Counted from the stretch's first letter, positions 1 to 7,425 are shown. The stretch: 20,006 bases of DNA from JANNAV01 sp031384695 (GCA_031384695.1 JANNAV010000088.1:1-20006); one strand, 5' to 3'. Notes: generated by a model not told the origin, from the sequence alone. A program made the numbers and translations.

Positions 1-88
1 TCACCCGATTGTCCGCAACACGCAATATTCCCAAACTGATCTTGTCTTGGATTTCCTTCAATCTGAATCAGATTGAAGGAAATCCGCT
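1..88. repeat. MITE-like palindromic element, copy 1 (left end cut by window)
   Basis: This stretch matches 5702-5789 with 8 mismatches in 88 bases by direct comparison. It contains a perfect 18-bp inverted repeat, GGATTTCCTTCAATCTGA at 49-66 and its complement at 68-85, with a single A between. The right end AATCCGCT (81-88) is the exact complement of the left end AGCGGATT of the second copy, so these look like terminal inverted repeats. The left end lies outside the window. It is most likely a non-autonomous dispersed element; a REP-like or terminator role is an alternative. Confidence 0.75.
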
Positions 89-280
89 CTGCTGCGCGGC
101 GATGCCGTGGTCAGGGGCATGGGTAACACCGGCGCGGGAAAGAATCTGGATGAACCGCGACATCCGGGTTGCGAAAAGCGCAGGCTTTGCCCGCCGCAAT
201 TCTGCTTGCCCGGGTTGGTGCGGGTTGATAGCTTTCGCGCCAGCCGGAAGGCGCGCGATTTTACCGGGAGTTGAAACCTT
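89..280. other. Intergenic, no gene recognised
   Basis: I see no convincing coding region between the repeat element and the TTG start at 281. Open frames on both strands give low-complexity, Arg/Pro-rich translations with no family resemblance. A GGGAG ribosome binding site at 266-270 belongs to the next gene. A promoter for that gene probably lies here, but I cannot define one. Confidence 0.5.
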
Positions 281-700
281 TTGACTGATCCTGTGGTTGC
301 CGCACCGGCGATCACGCTGGTTGGTTCGGTTTACAGCGGCGGCGGGCGGGCCGGCGATTTTGTCTGGATGCTGGGGCAGGCGAGTTATGACCGGGCCTTG
401 TTCATCTTCAACGACAACGAGCCGCAATTTCTGGCGTTTCAAAGCGGGATTCAGCCGGGCAGCGGCAATGGGGTGACGCGGCCCTTTCAGGCGGCCTATC
501 AGCGCACGGCTGGGGTGCCGACCGGGCCGGGCTTTGTCGCGATGACAGCGAATATTCAGGGCCTGTTTGCCGTGGCATTCCTGCATATCAAGGCGCTGCT
601 GGCCACCGGCAAGTACGATACGGTGATCTACAGCGCCGATGCCCATGACCCTGATATGATCGGGATCAGCACCTTCGCGGTTGGCGATGACGTGCGGCGG

Positions 701-726
701 GCGTTCGTGGCGGGCGTTCGTGGCGG
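701..726. repeat. 13-bp perfect tandem duplication causing a frameshift
   Basis: GCGTTCGTGGCGG is present twice back to back (701-713 and 714-726). Thirteen is not a multiple of three. The frame that reads well upstream (codons starting at 701) is therefore lost, and the frame starting at 714 carries the regular Val-Pro tail. Confidence 0.85.
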
Positions 727-752
727 GCCGGCGGGCGCTGGTGCCGCCGGTT

Positions 753-812
753 GTGGTGCCGCCCGTGGTGGTGCCGCCCGTGGTGCCGCCCGTGGTGCCG
801 CCCGTGGTGCCG
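753..812 (+). repeat. 12-bp tandem repeats GTGGTGCCGCCC encoding Val-Val-Pro-Pro
   Basis: About four units of GTGGTGCCGCCC plus a partial fifth lie in tandem. One unit is lengthened by an extra GTG. In the frame of the TGA at 822 they encode a VVPP repeat tail. Such in-frame repeats suggest an extended linker or C-terminal tail that can change length by slippage. Confidence 0.75.
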
Positions 813-956
813 GTGGAGACCTGAAGGGCAGGGGCCGGTTCCCGCGCTTGCCTTGCAGGCTTTCCAGCCGGCTGCCGGGCAGTATACATCTGAAAACTAT
901 AGATAAAAAACCACCGCGCAGCGCCACTCGCCGCCCGCCGCCCCCGAACATCGCGC

Positions 957-985
957 TTGACACGTCGCCGCATCTCTCGCCTCAT
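957..985 (+). promoter_or_regulatory. Candidate promoter for the kinase/aminotransferase operon
   Basis: A perfect TTGACA (957-962) is followed after 17 bases by CCTCAT (980-985), a weak -10. Transcription from here would start about 20 bases before the ATG at 1011. The -10 matches TATAAT at only three positions, so this is a suggestion. Confidence 0.3.
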
Positions 986-1010
986 ACGGGGGCAGCAAAC
1001 CGGCGCAGGC

Positions 1011-2045
1011 ATGACCGTGATCCCCTCTTTCGGCGCAGTTCTTTCCAGCCCCCCCCCGATCTTGACGGACACCGAGGCGGCAAGGCTTGCGCGCCTCCAC
1101 TATGGGCTGGAGGGCAGCCTCAGCCGCCTGACATCGGAGCGTGATCTGAATTTCCGGCTCGTCACACCGGCGCAAGGCAGTTTTACCATGAAGCTGTCCA
1201 ACCCCGCCGAGCCGCCCCTGACAACCAATTTCCAGACTGCGGCGCTGCTTTATCTGCAGGCCCAAGCCCCCGGTCTGCCGGTGCCCCGGGTGATTGCGGC
1301 GCTTGACGGGCGGTTTGAGATTGCGCAGCCAGAGGGTGTGCTGCGGCTGCTGACCTATCTGCCGGGCCTGATGCTGCACAGCCTGCCGCAACGCCCGGCG
1401 CGGCGGCAGTCTGTCGCCACAACGGCGGCGCATCTGGCGCGTGGTCTGCAGGGCTTTACCCACCCCGCCGCCGGGCATGTGCTGGAATGGGATATCAAAC
1501 ACGCCCTCACCCTGCGGCCGCTGTTGCCCATCGTCGCCGACCCGGACCGGCGGGCGCAGGCGGCAAGGTTTCTGGACCGGTTTGCGGCGGAAGTGGCACC
1601 ACGCCTGCCCGAATGCCGCTGGCAGGTGGTGCATAATGATCTGAATCCGCATAACCTGCTGGTCGATCCGGCGGATCAGAACCGGATCAGCGGCATTCTC
1701 GATTTCGGCGATATGGTCGAGACACCGCTGATCTGCGATCTGGCGATTGCGGCGGCGTATCAGATTGATCCGGCTGCGGCCGTGCCAAGCCTTGCCGCGA
1801 TGGCGCGCGCCTACCATGCCGTGCTGCCGCTTGCAGCGCTTGAGGCGCGCCTGCTGCCAGACCTTGTGATCGCCCGCATGATCACCACGCTGCTGATCAC
1901 GGCGGCCCGCGCCGCGCGCTATCCTGAAAATGCACATTATATCCTGCGCAATCTGGCCACGGCGCTGCAGGGGCTTGACGCCCTTGCAGCCCTGCCCGCC
2001 GCCGCCGCCCGCGCCACCATCCTGCAAGCCTGCGACCTGGAGTAA
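1011..2045 (+). CDS. APH-family kinase, probable hydroxylysine kinase
   Basis: This is a 344-aa protein of the aminoglycoside phosphotransferase / choline kinase fold. The N-lobe has a likely ATP-binding Lys61 (FTMKL). The catalytic loop is VVHNDLNPHN with Asp210, followed by the metal-binding DFGD at 231-234. The start at ATG 1011 removes an unconvincing N-terminal extension whose TTG at 957 is better read as a promoter -35. It lies six bases upstream of a class III PLP enzyme and its last codons carry that gene's ribosome binding site, so the two are co-transcribed. In vertebrates, hydroxylysine kinase (HYKK/AGPHD1, GTP-dependent) works with the PLP-dependent phospho-lyase AGXT2L2; this pairing is the basis of the call. 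Homoserine kinase-like or other amino-alcohol kinase activity is possible. The fold is certain, the substrate is inferred. Confidence 0.75.
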   Translation: MTVIPSFGAVLSSPPPILTDTEAARLARLHYGLEGSLSRLTSERDLNFRLVTPAQGSFTMKLSNPAEPPLTTNFQTAALLYLQAQAPGLPVPRVIAALDGRFEIAQPEGVLRLLTYLPGLMLHSLPQRPARRQSVATTAAHLARGLQGFTHPAAGHVLEWDIKHALTLRPLLPIVADPDRRAQAARFLDRFAAEVAPRLPECRWQVVHNDLNPHNLLVDPADQNRISGILDFGDMVETPLICDLAIAAAYQIDPAAAVPSLAAMARAYHAVLPLAALEARLLPDLVIARMITTLLITAARAARYPENAHYILRNLATALQGLDALAALPAAAARATILQACDLE

Positions 2046-2051
2046 GCCCCC

Positions 2052-3374
2052 ATGACCGCCCCCACCACCACCATGATCAACGCCTATGTTCCCGGCAAGG
2101 GCAACCTCGGCCCGGCAGATGCGGCGCTGGTTGCCCGCAGGCAGGTGGTGCTGGGCCCCTGTTACCGGCTGTTTTATGAAACCCCGGTGCATCTGGTGCG
2201 GGGCGAGGGGGTGTGGCTTTACGACAAGGACGGCAACGCCTATCTCGATACCTATAACAACGTCGCCAGCGTTGGCCATTGCCACCCGCATGTGGTGGCG
2301 GCAACCGCGCGTCAATCGGCAATTTTTTCCAGCCATACCCGGTATTTGCACGATACCGTGCTGGAATATGCCGAAAAGTTGCTGGCCAGTTTTCCGGCAG
2401 CACTCGGGCATGTGATGTTCACCTGCACCGGGTCCGAGGCCAATGATCTGGCGTTGCGGATTGCCCGCGCCCATACCGGCGGCAGCGGCTTTATCGTGAC
2501 GGAAACCGCCTATCACGGGGTCACGCTGGCGGTGTCGGGCCTGTCGCCGTCACTGGGGCCGGGGGTGGATCTGGGCGAACATGTGCGGACCGTGGCCGCG
2601 CCCGATCCGCTGCGGATGGCGGGCGATCTTGGTGTGGCTTTCGCGGCGGCGGTGCAGTCGGCGATTGATGATATGCGCAGGCACGGCATCAAACCGGCGG
2701 GGCTGATCGTCGATACCGTGTTCTCGTCGGACGGCGTGTTCGTTGATCCGCCGGGGTTCCTGCAAGCCGCCGCCACCACCATCCGCGCCGCCGGTGGCGT
2801 GTTCATCGCCGACGAGGTGCAACCTGGCTTCGGGCGCACCGGTGAGGCGATGTGGGGGTTTCAGCGCCATGGTTTGATCCCCGATATGGTCTCGCTGGGC
2901 AAGCCGATGGGCAATGGCTATCCCATCGCGGGGCTGGTGATCCGGCCCGAGATTCTGGCCGAATTCGGCGCCCGCGCCCGCTATTTCAACACCTTCGGCG
3001 GCAATGCGGTGGCCTGCGCCACCGCGATGGCGGTGCTTGAAGTGATTGAGGCCGAAGGCTTGCAGGAAAACGCCCGCACCACCGGCGCATTGTTCCGCGA
3101 CGGCCTCGCCGCCCTCGGCAAACTCCACCCCTGCCTCGGCCCGATCCGTGCCGCCGGGCTTTTCCTCGGCGTCGAGATCATCAACGGCGATCCCCTCACC
3201 CCGGATGCCCCCCGCGCCGCCCGCCTGGTCAACGCCCTGCGCGATGCCCGCATCCTGATCTCGGCCACCGGCCCGCGCGCCAATGTGCTGAAAATCCGCC
3301 CGCCGCTGGTGTTCTCGCCAGAGAATGTCGCCCACTTCCTCGACCGTTTCGAAAAAGTCCTGCAATCCGGTTGA
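2052..3374 (+). CDS. Class III PLP enzyme, probable 5-phosphohydroxy-L-lysine (or phosphoethanolamine) ammonia phospho-lyase
   Basis: This is a 440-aa fold-type I PLP enzyme. Visible landmarks are CTGSEAN at 125-131 (phosphate binding), Asp254 in the ADEVQPGFGRTG segment, and the Schiff-base Lys284 in SLGKPMGNGYP. The length is normal for class III aminotransferases, and the N-terminal LVRGEGVWLYDKDGNAYLDTYNNV resembles the AGXT2L1/AGXT2L2 subgroup. Those enzymes are phospho-lyases, releasing ammonia and phosphate from phosphoethanolamine or 5-phosphohydroxylysine. The ATG at 2052 has GGAG at 2039-2042, inside the end of the upstream kinase gene. The kinase partner makes a phosphorylate-then-eliminate route for hydroxylysine the best guess. 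An ordinary omega-transaminase is the alternative. Confidence 0.75.
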   Translation: MTAPTTTMINAYVPGKGNLGPADAALVARRQVVLGPCYRLFYETPVHLVRGEGVWLYDKDGNAYLDTYNNVASVGHCHPHVVAATARQSAIFSSHTRYLHDTVLEYAEKLLASFPAALGHVMFTCTGSEANDLALRIARAHTGGSGFIVTETAYHGVTLAVSGLSPSLGPGVDLGEHVRTVAAPDPLRMAGDLGVAFAAAVQSAIDDMRRHGIKPAGLIVDTVFSSDGVFVDPPGFLQAAATTIRAAGGVFIADEVQPGFGRTGEAMWGFQRHGLIPDMVSLGKPMGNGYPIAGLVIRPEILAEFGARARYFNTFGGNAVACATAMAVLEVIEAEGLQENARTTGALFRDGLAALGKLHPCLGPIRAAGLFLGVEIINGDPLTPDAPRAARLVNALRDARILISATGPRANVLKIRPPLVFSPENVAHFLDRFEKVLQSG

Positions 3375-3403
3375 TCCCCGCTTTTTTGGCGCAACAGCAC
3401 CCG

Positions 3404-4324
3404 TCAAGGCCCCAGAACCGCCCGCTTCACCGCCTCTTTTACATGCGCTGCCATGAAATCGGTGAACAGCCGCACCTTGGGGTCTTTCAGCCGCCGGTGC
3501 TGGCTCAGGCTGGAAAGCTGGGTCGGCAGCGCCGGTGTGGCCAGTGCCACCGGCACCAGCGCGCCCGAGCGCAAATGGTCCGCCACCTCGAACACCGGCT
3601 TCATCACCACGCCGCGGCCATCCAGCGCCCAGCCGGTCAGCACATCGCCATCATCGCTTTCAAACGGCCCCGCAATCTCGAACCGCCGCACGCCTTCGGA
3701 GGTCTTCAGGGCCCATTGAAACTCCTTCGCGCCGGGAAAGCGCAGGTTCAGGCAATCATGCCGGTCCTCGACCAGTGCCGCACCATCCTTTGGCATGCCG
3801 CGCCGCGCGATATAGGCGGGTGCGGCGCAAAGAACCCGGGGGCATTCGGCGATCAGTTGCACCTTGAGCGTGGAATCGTCCAGCATGCCAAGGTGGAAGG
3901 CCACATCAAGGCCCTCGGCCGTCACGTCGATGACGCGGTCAGACAGGCGCAGGCGCACGTCGATCTGGGCGTAAAGATCCTTGAACACCGGCACATGCGG
4001 CGCCACGAACCGCCGCCCCACCCCCAGCGGCGCCGCCACAAAGAGGGTGCCGCGCGGGTTTTGCGTTACATCCATCACCGCCGCTTCGGCATCATCAATC
4101 GCATCCAGCACCTTGCGCGCGCCCTCATAAAAGATGCGGCCATTTTCGGTGGGCTGCAGGCTGCGGGTGGTGCGCGAAAACAGCCGCACCCCAAGGTGCT
4201 TTTCCAACTCGGATATCCGCGCCGAGGCCACCGCAGGCGAGGTGCGCTGATCGCGCGCCGCCGCCGACATCGAGCCCAGATCGAAAACCCGCACAAACAT
4301 GCGGATATTGTTCACATAGGACAT
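3404..4324 (-). CDS. LysR-family transcriptional regulator
   Basis: This 306-aa protein has the LysR layout: an N-terminal winged helix-turn-helix (about residues 1-60, with the SMSAAARDQRTSPAVASARI and LGVRLFSRTTRSLQPTENG segments), then a periplasmic-binding-type effector domain. I start it at ATG 4324 (MSYVNN), which has a G-rich GGGGGG tract five bases upstream; an in-frame ATG at 4348 is less well placed. It is divergent from puuD with about 120 bp between the starts, the usual place for a LysR target, and convergent with the phospho-lyase gene. Regulation of puuD or of urate catabolism is therefore the simplest inference, but no ligand can be read from the sequence. Confidence 0.85.
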   Translation of the reverse strand: MSYVNNIRMFVRVFDLGSMSAAARDQRTSPAVASARISELEKHLGVRLFSRTTRSLQPTENGRIFYEGARKVLDAIDDAEAAVMDVTQNPRGTLFVAAPLGVGRRFVAPHVPVFKDLYAQIDVRLRLSDRVIDVTAEGLDVAFHLGMLDDSTLKVQLIAECPRVLCAAPAYIARRGMPKDGAALVEDRHDCLNLRFPGAKEFQWALKTSEGVRRFEIAGPFESDDGDVLTGWALDGRGVVMKPVFEVADHLRSGALVPVALATPALPTQLSSLSQHRRLKDPKVRLFTDFMAAHVKEAVKRAVLGP

Positions 4325-4443
4325 CTGGCCCCCCAACCAACCGGTCATTATCGCGCAGCGTTTGAAAGTGATCCCGCATTTACCGGATTAACAGAAGAGT
4401 GGGCTTCGGTATAGCCTGCCGCCAGGCAATGAGGAGACGCGCT

Positions 4444-5679
4444 ATGTATGATTGGGCGGTGCTGTGGGAATGGGTGGAGATTGCAGTACGCTGGGTGCAT
4501 GTGATCACCGCCATCGCCTGGATCGGCTCTTCCTTCTACTTTATCGCCCTCGATCTGGGATTGCGCAAAACCCCCAGCCTGCCGCCGCTTGCCTACGGCG
4601 AAGAATGGCAGGTGCATGGTGGCGGCTTTTATCACATCAACAAATACCTCGTCGCCCCCGAGCAGATGCCCGATCATCTGACATGGTTCAAATGGGAAAG
4701 CTATGCCACGTGGCTTTCCGGTTTTGCCATGCTGATCCTTGTCTACTACCTCGGCTCGGAACTTTATCTGATCGACCCTGCGATTGCCGATCTGACCACC
4801 CTTCAGGCGGTGGGTATCTCGCTCGGCTCGCTCGGGTTTGGCTGGATCGCCTATGATCTGATCTGCAAATCCCGCTTTGGCGATGACAACACAAGGCTGA
4901 TGCTGGGGCTTTACGTGATCCTTGTGGCGATGTCCTGGGGCTATGTGCAGGTGTTCACCGGCCGTGCGGCGCTGCTGCATCTTGGCGCGTTCACCGCCAC
5001 CATCATGTCGGCCAACGTGTTTTTCATCATCATGCCCAATCAGCGGATCGTGGTGGCTGATCTGCAGGCGGGGCGGGTGCCTGATCCGAAATACGGGGTG
5101 ATTGCCAAACAGCGCAGCACACATAACAACTATCTCACCCTGCCGGTGATCTTTCTGATGCTGTCGAACCATTACCCGCTGATCTTTGCCACCGCATACA
5201 ACTGGCTGATCGCCAGTCTGGTGTTTCTGATGGGCGTCACCATCCGCCACTGGTTCAACTCCCGTCACGCCCGGCGCGGCAATCCGCACTGGACATGGGG
5301 GCTGACGGGGCTGCTGTTTCTGATCATCGCCTGGTTGTCCACCGCGCCGATGCGGCATGCACCGGAGGAAGCGGCGCTGAAGGGCAGCGCGCTGATCTAT
5401 GCCAGTGCGGCAGGGTTTGACGATGTGGTGTCCATCGTGCAGGGGCGCTGTGCGATGTGCCACGCCGCCGCGCCCGCCTGGGAGGGCATGTATTGGCCGC
5501 CCAAGGGCGTGGTGCTGGAGACCCCGTCGCAGATCGCGCGCGAGGCGCGGCGGATCTTCCTGCAGGCCGGGGCAAGCCACGCCATGCCGCCCGCAAATCT
5601 GAGCTATATCGAACCTGCCGAGCGGCAGGCAATCGTGCGCTGGTTTCTGGGAGCGGGGCGGGTGGGGGTGGAGAGTTAG
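4444..5679 (+). CDS. puuD: Membrane urate hydroxylase PuuD with C-terminal cytochrome c domain
   Basis: This 411-aa protein oxidises urate to 5-hydroxyisourate in the cytoplasmic membrane. The N-terminal 300 residues contain about eight hydrophobic segments (the first near 12-36, others near 92-110, 122-142, 152-172, 182-198, 231-248, 250-266 and 285-300), typical of the PuuD (DUF989) family. The C-terminal part carries a haem c motif CAMCH at 336-340, with Met381 in SHAMPP as a likely distal ligand. The ATG at 4444 has GAGGAG at 4431-4436, seven bases upstream; an earlier TTG at 4399 has no such site. The gene ends directly against a repeat element at 5680, and its TAG stop lies within the TTAG direct repeat. 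Later steps of the pathway are encoded at 6907-10345. Confidence 0.92.
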   Translation: MYDWAVLWEWVEIAVRWVHVITAIAWIGSSFYFIALDLGLRKTPSLPPLAYGEEWQVHGGGFYHINKYLVAPEQMPDHLTWFKWESYATWLSGFAMLILVYYLGSELYLIDPAIADLTTLQAVGISLGSLGFGWIAYDLICKSRFGDDNTRLMLGLYVILVAMSWGYVQVFTGRAALLHLGAFTATIMSANVFFIIMPNQRIVVADLQAGRVPDPKYGVIAKQRSTHNNYLTLPVIFLMLSNHYPLIFATAYNWLIASLVFLMGVTIRHWFNSRHARRGNPHWTWGLTGLLFLIIAWLSTAPMRHAPEEAALKGSALIYASAAGFDDVVSIVQGRCAMCHAAAPAWEGMYWPPKGVVLETPSQIAREARRIFLQAGASHAMPPANLSYIEPAERQAIVRWFLGAGRVGVES

Positions 5680-5789
5680 AGCGGATTGCGTACAATCTGG
5701 TTCACCCGATTGGACGCAACACGCAACATTCCCAAGCTGATCTTGTCTTGGATTTCCTTCAATCTGATGCAGATTGAAGGCAAACCGCT
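5680..5789. mobile_element. MITE-like element, copy 2, with TTAG flanking repeats
   Basis: This 110-bp non-coding element begins AGCGGATT (5680-5687) and ends AAACCGCT (5782-5789), inverted ends matching at 7 of 8 positions. TTAG occurs immediately outside both ends (5676-5679 and 5790-5793), as expected of a 4-bp target duplication. Internally there are two stems: TTGCGTACAATC (5686-5697) with GATTGGACGCAA (5708-5719), and a long palindrome at 5750-5786. Copy 1 at the window start is about 91% identical. IS5-group elements duplicate YTAR-type targets, so an IS5-family parent is possible. No transposase is encoded. Confidence 0.65.
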
Positions 5790-5793
5790 TTAG

Positions 5794-6041
5794 GGCCAGA
5801 AAATGGTCCGGCGATATCACCAATATGCGTCTGCCCCGGTTGCAGTGACGACGGGGTGTCCGCCGATCCGGCTTTCTTTTCGCCCCGGGGCTTGTATTCG
5901 ATGCCGAAAAGGCGCATGTGCACGGTGCGAAACGCTATCAGTCGACCCTCTGTGTCCTTCACGGCTTCAGTACTCGATCTTGAGGTGACTAAGCCAAGCC
6001 ATCGCAAATTCGCGGATGGCACCAAACTAGGAGTACACACG
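5794..6041 (+). promoter_or_regulatory. Leader and promoter region of the cold-shock gene
   Basis: No coding region is supported here. Long 5' untranslated leaders that act as RNA thermosensors are known for cold-shock genes, so part of this 248-bp stretch may be transcribed. I could not find a clear -35/-10 pair or a cold box by eye. Confidence 0.3.
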
Positions 6042-6248
6042 ATGGCCAATGGCACCGTGAAATGGTTCAATGCAACCAAGGGTTTCGGCTTTATCGCCCC
6101 GGCAAATGGCAACAAGGACGTGTTCGTGCATGTCTCGGCTATGGAGCGCGCAGGCATCCGTCAGTTGGATGACGGTCAGGCTGTGACCTTTGATATCGAA
6201 GCCGGCCGTGATGGCCGCGAATCGGCGATCAACCTCGCACTGGCATAA
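6042..6248 (+). CDS. Cold-shock domain protein (CspA family)
   Basis: This is a 68-aa single cold-shock domain, the normal length for CspA-type RNA chaperones that bind single-stranded nucleic acid and melt RNA structure. It starts MANGTVKWFNATKGFGFI. RNP1 is KGFGFI at 13-18 and RNP2 is VFVHVS at 27-32. The ATG at 6042 has AGGAG at 6029-6033, eight bases upstream; longer in-frame extensions have no family resemblance. It appears monocistronic: a strong intrinsic terminator follows at 6279. It is not obviously connected to the catabolic genes on either side. Confidence 0.95.
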   Translation: MANGTVKWFNATKGFGFIAPANGNKDVFVHVSAMERAGIRQLDDGQAVTFDIEAGRDGRESAINLALA

Positions 6249-6278
6249 GCTTTCCCGGCCCTTTGGGGTTGGAACAGC

Positions 6279-6311
6279 AACAGGGGCAGCATCACGCTGC
6301 CCCTGTTTTTC
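6279..6311 (+). terminator. Rho-independent terminator of the cold-shock gene
   Basis: A perfect 12-bp stem, AACAGGGGCAGC (6279-6290) with GCTGCCCCTGTT (6296-6307), closes a five-base loop ATCAC and runs into a T tract. It lies 30 bases after the stop codon. Confidence 0.9.
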
Positions 6312-6386
6312 ATTTGTGACGCTTTGCCACGGCGCAGGGCGCGGGGCGTGGGTGTAGATTTCGGATAGTGTTGTCAAGGATTGCGG

Positions 6387-6851
6387 ATGCCTGCGTTTGA
6401 AACCCTGCCCGCCGACACCTGCAAGCCCTGGCTGCCTGCGGCGGATTTTGCCGATGCTTTTGCGATTGATCTGGACTGCGGGCTGGATGCGCCCGAGGCC
6501 GCCCGGCGGGGGTTTGCCCGGATGCCGCAGTGGGTTTCGCGGCTGATGGCGTTGCGCAACGCGGTGGTTGCCCCGTTGGGCCTGAAGGCGGCGCAAAACA
6601 CCGCCGGGGCGGTGCGGTTTGGCATTTTCCCGGTGCTGTCATCGTCGCCCGACCGGGTGGTGCTGGGGTTTGACGACAGGCATCTTGATTTTCGCATTGT
6701 GGTGGATGTGGCACCGGCAGATGTAGGCCGCAGGGTGACGATCACCACCTTGGTGGCGCGGCACAATCTGTTTGGGCGGCTGTATCTGGCGGCGGTGATG
6801 CCGTTTCACAAGCGGATCGTGCCGGTGGTGCTGGCGCAGATGCGCGGGTGA
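6387..6851 (+). CDS. DUF2867-like protein
   Basis: This is a 154-aa protein resembling DUF2867 family members. Recognisable parts are the N-terminal ADFADAFAIDL, a VVLGFDDRHLDFRIVVDV strand pair near residues 90-107, and VTITTLVARHNLFGRLYL near residues 115-132, ending in PFHKRIVPVVL. I chose ATG 6387, six bases after AAGGA (6376-6380), over the upstream TTG at 6381. No signal peptide or membrane segment is evident. It converges with the ureidoglycolate lyase gene across 55 bp. The function is unknown; nothing visible ties it to purine degradation beyond position. Confidence 0.75.
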   Translation: MPAFETLPADTCKPWLPAADFADAFAIDLDCGLDAPEAARRGFARMPQWVSRLMALRNAVVAPLGLKAAQNTAGAVRFGIFPVLSSSPDRVVLGFDDRHLDFRIVVDVAPADVGRRVTITTLVARHNLFGRLYLAAVMPFHKRIVPVVLAQMRG

Positions 6852-6906
6852 TGCGGGCTGGGTCGCCGCGCGTCACGCCGGTTTTGGCGGTGATGATCAG
6901 CGCTTG

Positions 6907-7401
6907 TTACGCGCGCACGGTGAACGGGCGGTCATAGCGGTATTCCTGCAGGTTCGGCGTGGTGCCGATCCTGTCGATCACCGCGAAAAGCCCTGGTGCG
7001 GCAAGCGGTGTCAGCACCCCGTGCCAGGTGTTGCGGTGCAGGTTGATGCCTTGCGCGCCGGTGGTCAGAAACGCGCGCGGGGTGCCCGGGATAGCGCTGG
7101 CGGTGGTGCCGAGGTTGGGCGCCACGATCACCAGAAATGGCTGTTCCGACATCGGCAGAAAGGCCTGACTGCCCTCGGGGTGCCGCTCGACCAGGTTGAA
7201 GCGGTAAGGCAGGGCGCGCGGGGTGGCCTTGAAAATCGAAATGCCGGGGCGGCCGCCCGCGCCGGTATCAAGGCGCGCGCGGTCGTGGTGGCGCTGGCAC
7301 AGACCTTCGTTGATCAGCCGGAAGTCGCCGGTGGCGTCCAGCACATCGCCGAAGGGCGCGAAGGCGTCGGCGGTCAGGGGTTCGGCTGTGAGGATTTGCA
7401 T
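6907..7401 (-). CDS. allA: Ureidoglycolate lyase
   Basis: This 164-aa enzyme splits (S)-ureidoglycolate into glyoxylate and urea, the last step of allantoin breakdown. Family landmarks are LTADAFAPFGDVLD near the N-terminus, FNLVERHPEGSQAFLPM near residues 69-85, and GINLHRNTWHGVLTPL near residues 117-132, followed by VIDRIG. The start at ATG 7401 has AAGG seven bases upstream; an upstream in-frame extension (to 7449) runs through an intergenic hairpin repeat and is rejected. It is the last gene of the minus-strand allantoin set, separated from the aminohydrolase gene by 174 bp holding hairpin repeats, so it may be attenuated or have its own promoter. Confidence 0.92.
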   Translation of the reverse strand: MQILTAEPLTADAFAPFGDVLDATGDFRLINEGLCQRHHDRARLDTGAGGRPGISIFKATPRALPYRFNLVERHPEGSQAFLPMSEQPFLVIVAPNLGTTASAIPGTPRAFLTTGAQGINLHRNTWHGVLTPLAAPGLFAVIDRIGTTPNLQEYRYDRPFTVRA

Positions 7402-7425
7402 GCGCGTGCCTTGGTTGGGGGCAGA

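Larger units (their letters stand above)
281..824 (+). pseudogene. Uncharacterised protein with FNDNE motif, frameshifted before a Val-Pro repeat tail
   Basis: I do not recognise this gene with certainty. The first 140 or so residues look like a real globular domain: a VYSGGGRAGDFVW segment near residues 17-29, LFIFNDNEPQF near 40-50, a glycine-rich GSGNGV stretch near 60, and a YDTVIYSADAHD segment near residue 115. The start is TTG 281, with GGGAG at 266-270 ten bases upstream and an in-frame stop just before it. At 701-726 the 13-mer GCGTTCGTGGCGG occurs twice in tandem, which shifts the frame. With one copy removed, the protein would continue through a VPPVV-type repeat tail to the TGA at 822-824, about 176 aa. 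As it stands, the frame runs on to 1144 through low-complexity sequence and overlaps the next gene. It may be a true pseudogene, a slippage variant or a sequencing error. The function is unknown. Confidence 0.6.

Noticed and set aside
9..284. Plus-strand frame of 91 residues at the window start
   Set aside because: It begins inside the palindromic repeat and its translation shows no conserved features.
897..2516. A 539-residue open frame on the minus strand opposite the kinase
   Set aside because: Its translation is His/Arg/Gly-rich with no family pattern and it mirrors the well-supported kinase and PLP enzyme; high-GC antisense shadow.
4356..4400. Possible LysR box between the LysR gene and puuD (ATCC-N10-GGAT)
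   Set aside because: Only a 4-bp dyad and not the expected T-N11-A arrangement; too likely by chance.
4348..5823. A 491-residue minus-strand frame opposite puuD
   Set aside because: puuD has clear membrane segments, a haem motif and a good ribosome binding site on the plus strand; the antisense translation resembles nothing.
5759..6157. Minus-strand frame of 132 residues across the cold-shock leader
   Set aside because: It overlaps the repeat element and the start of the cold-shock gene, has no ribosome binding site I could support, and no recognisable domain.
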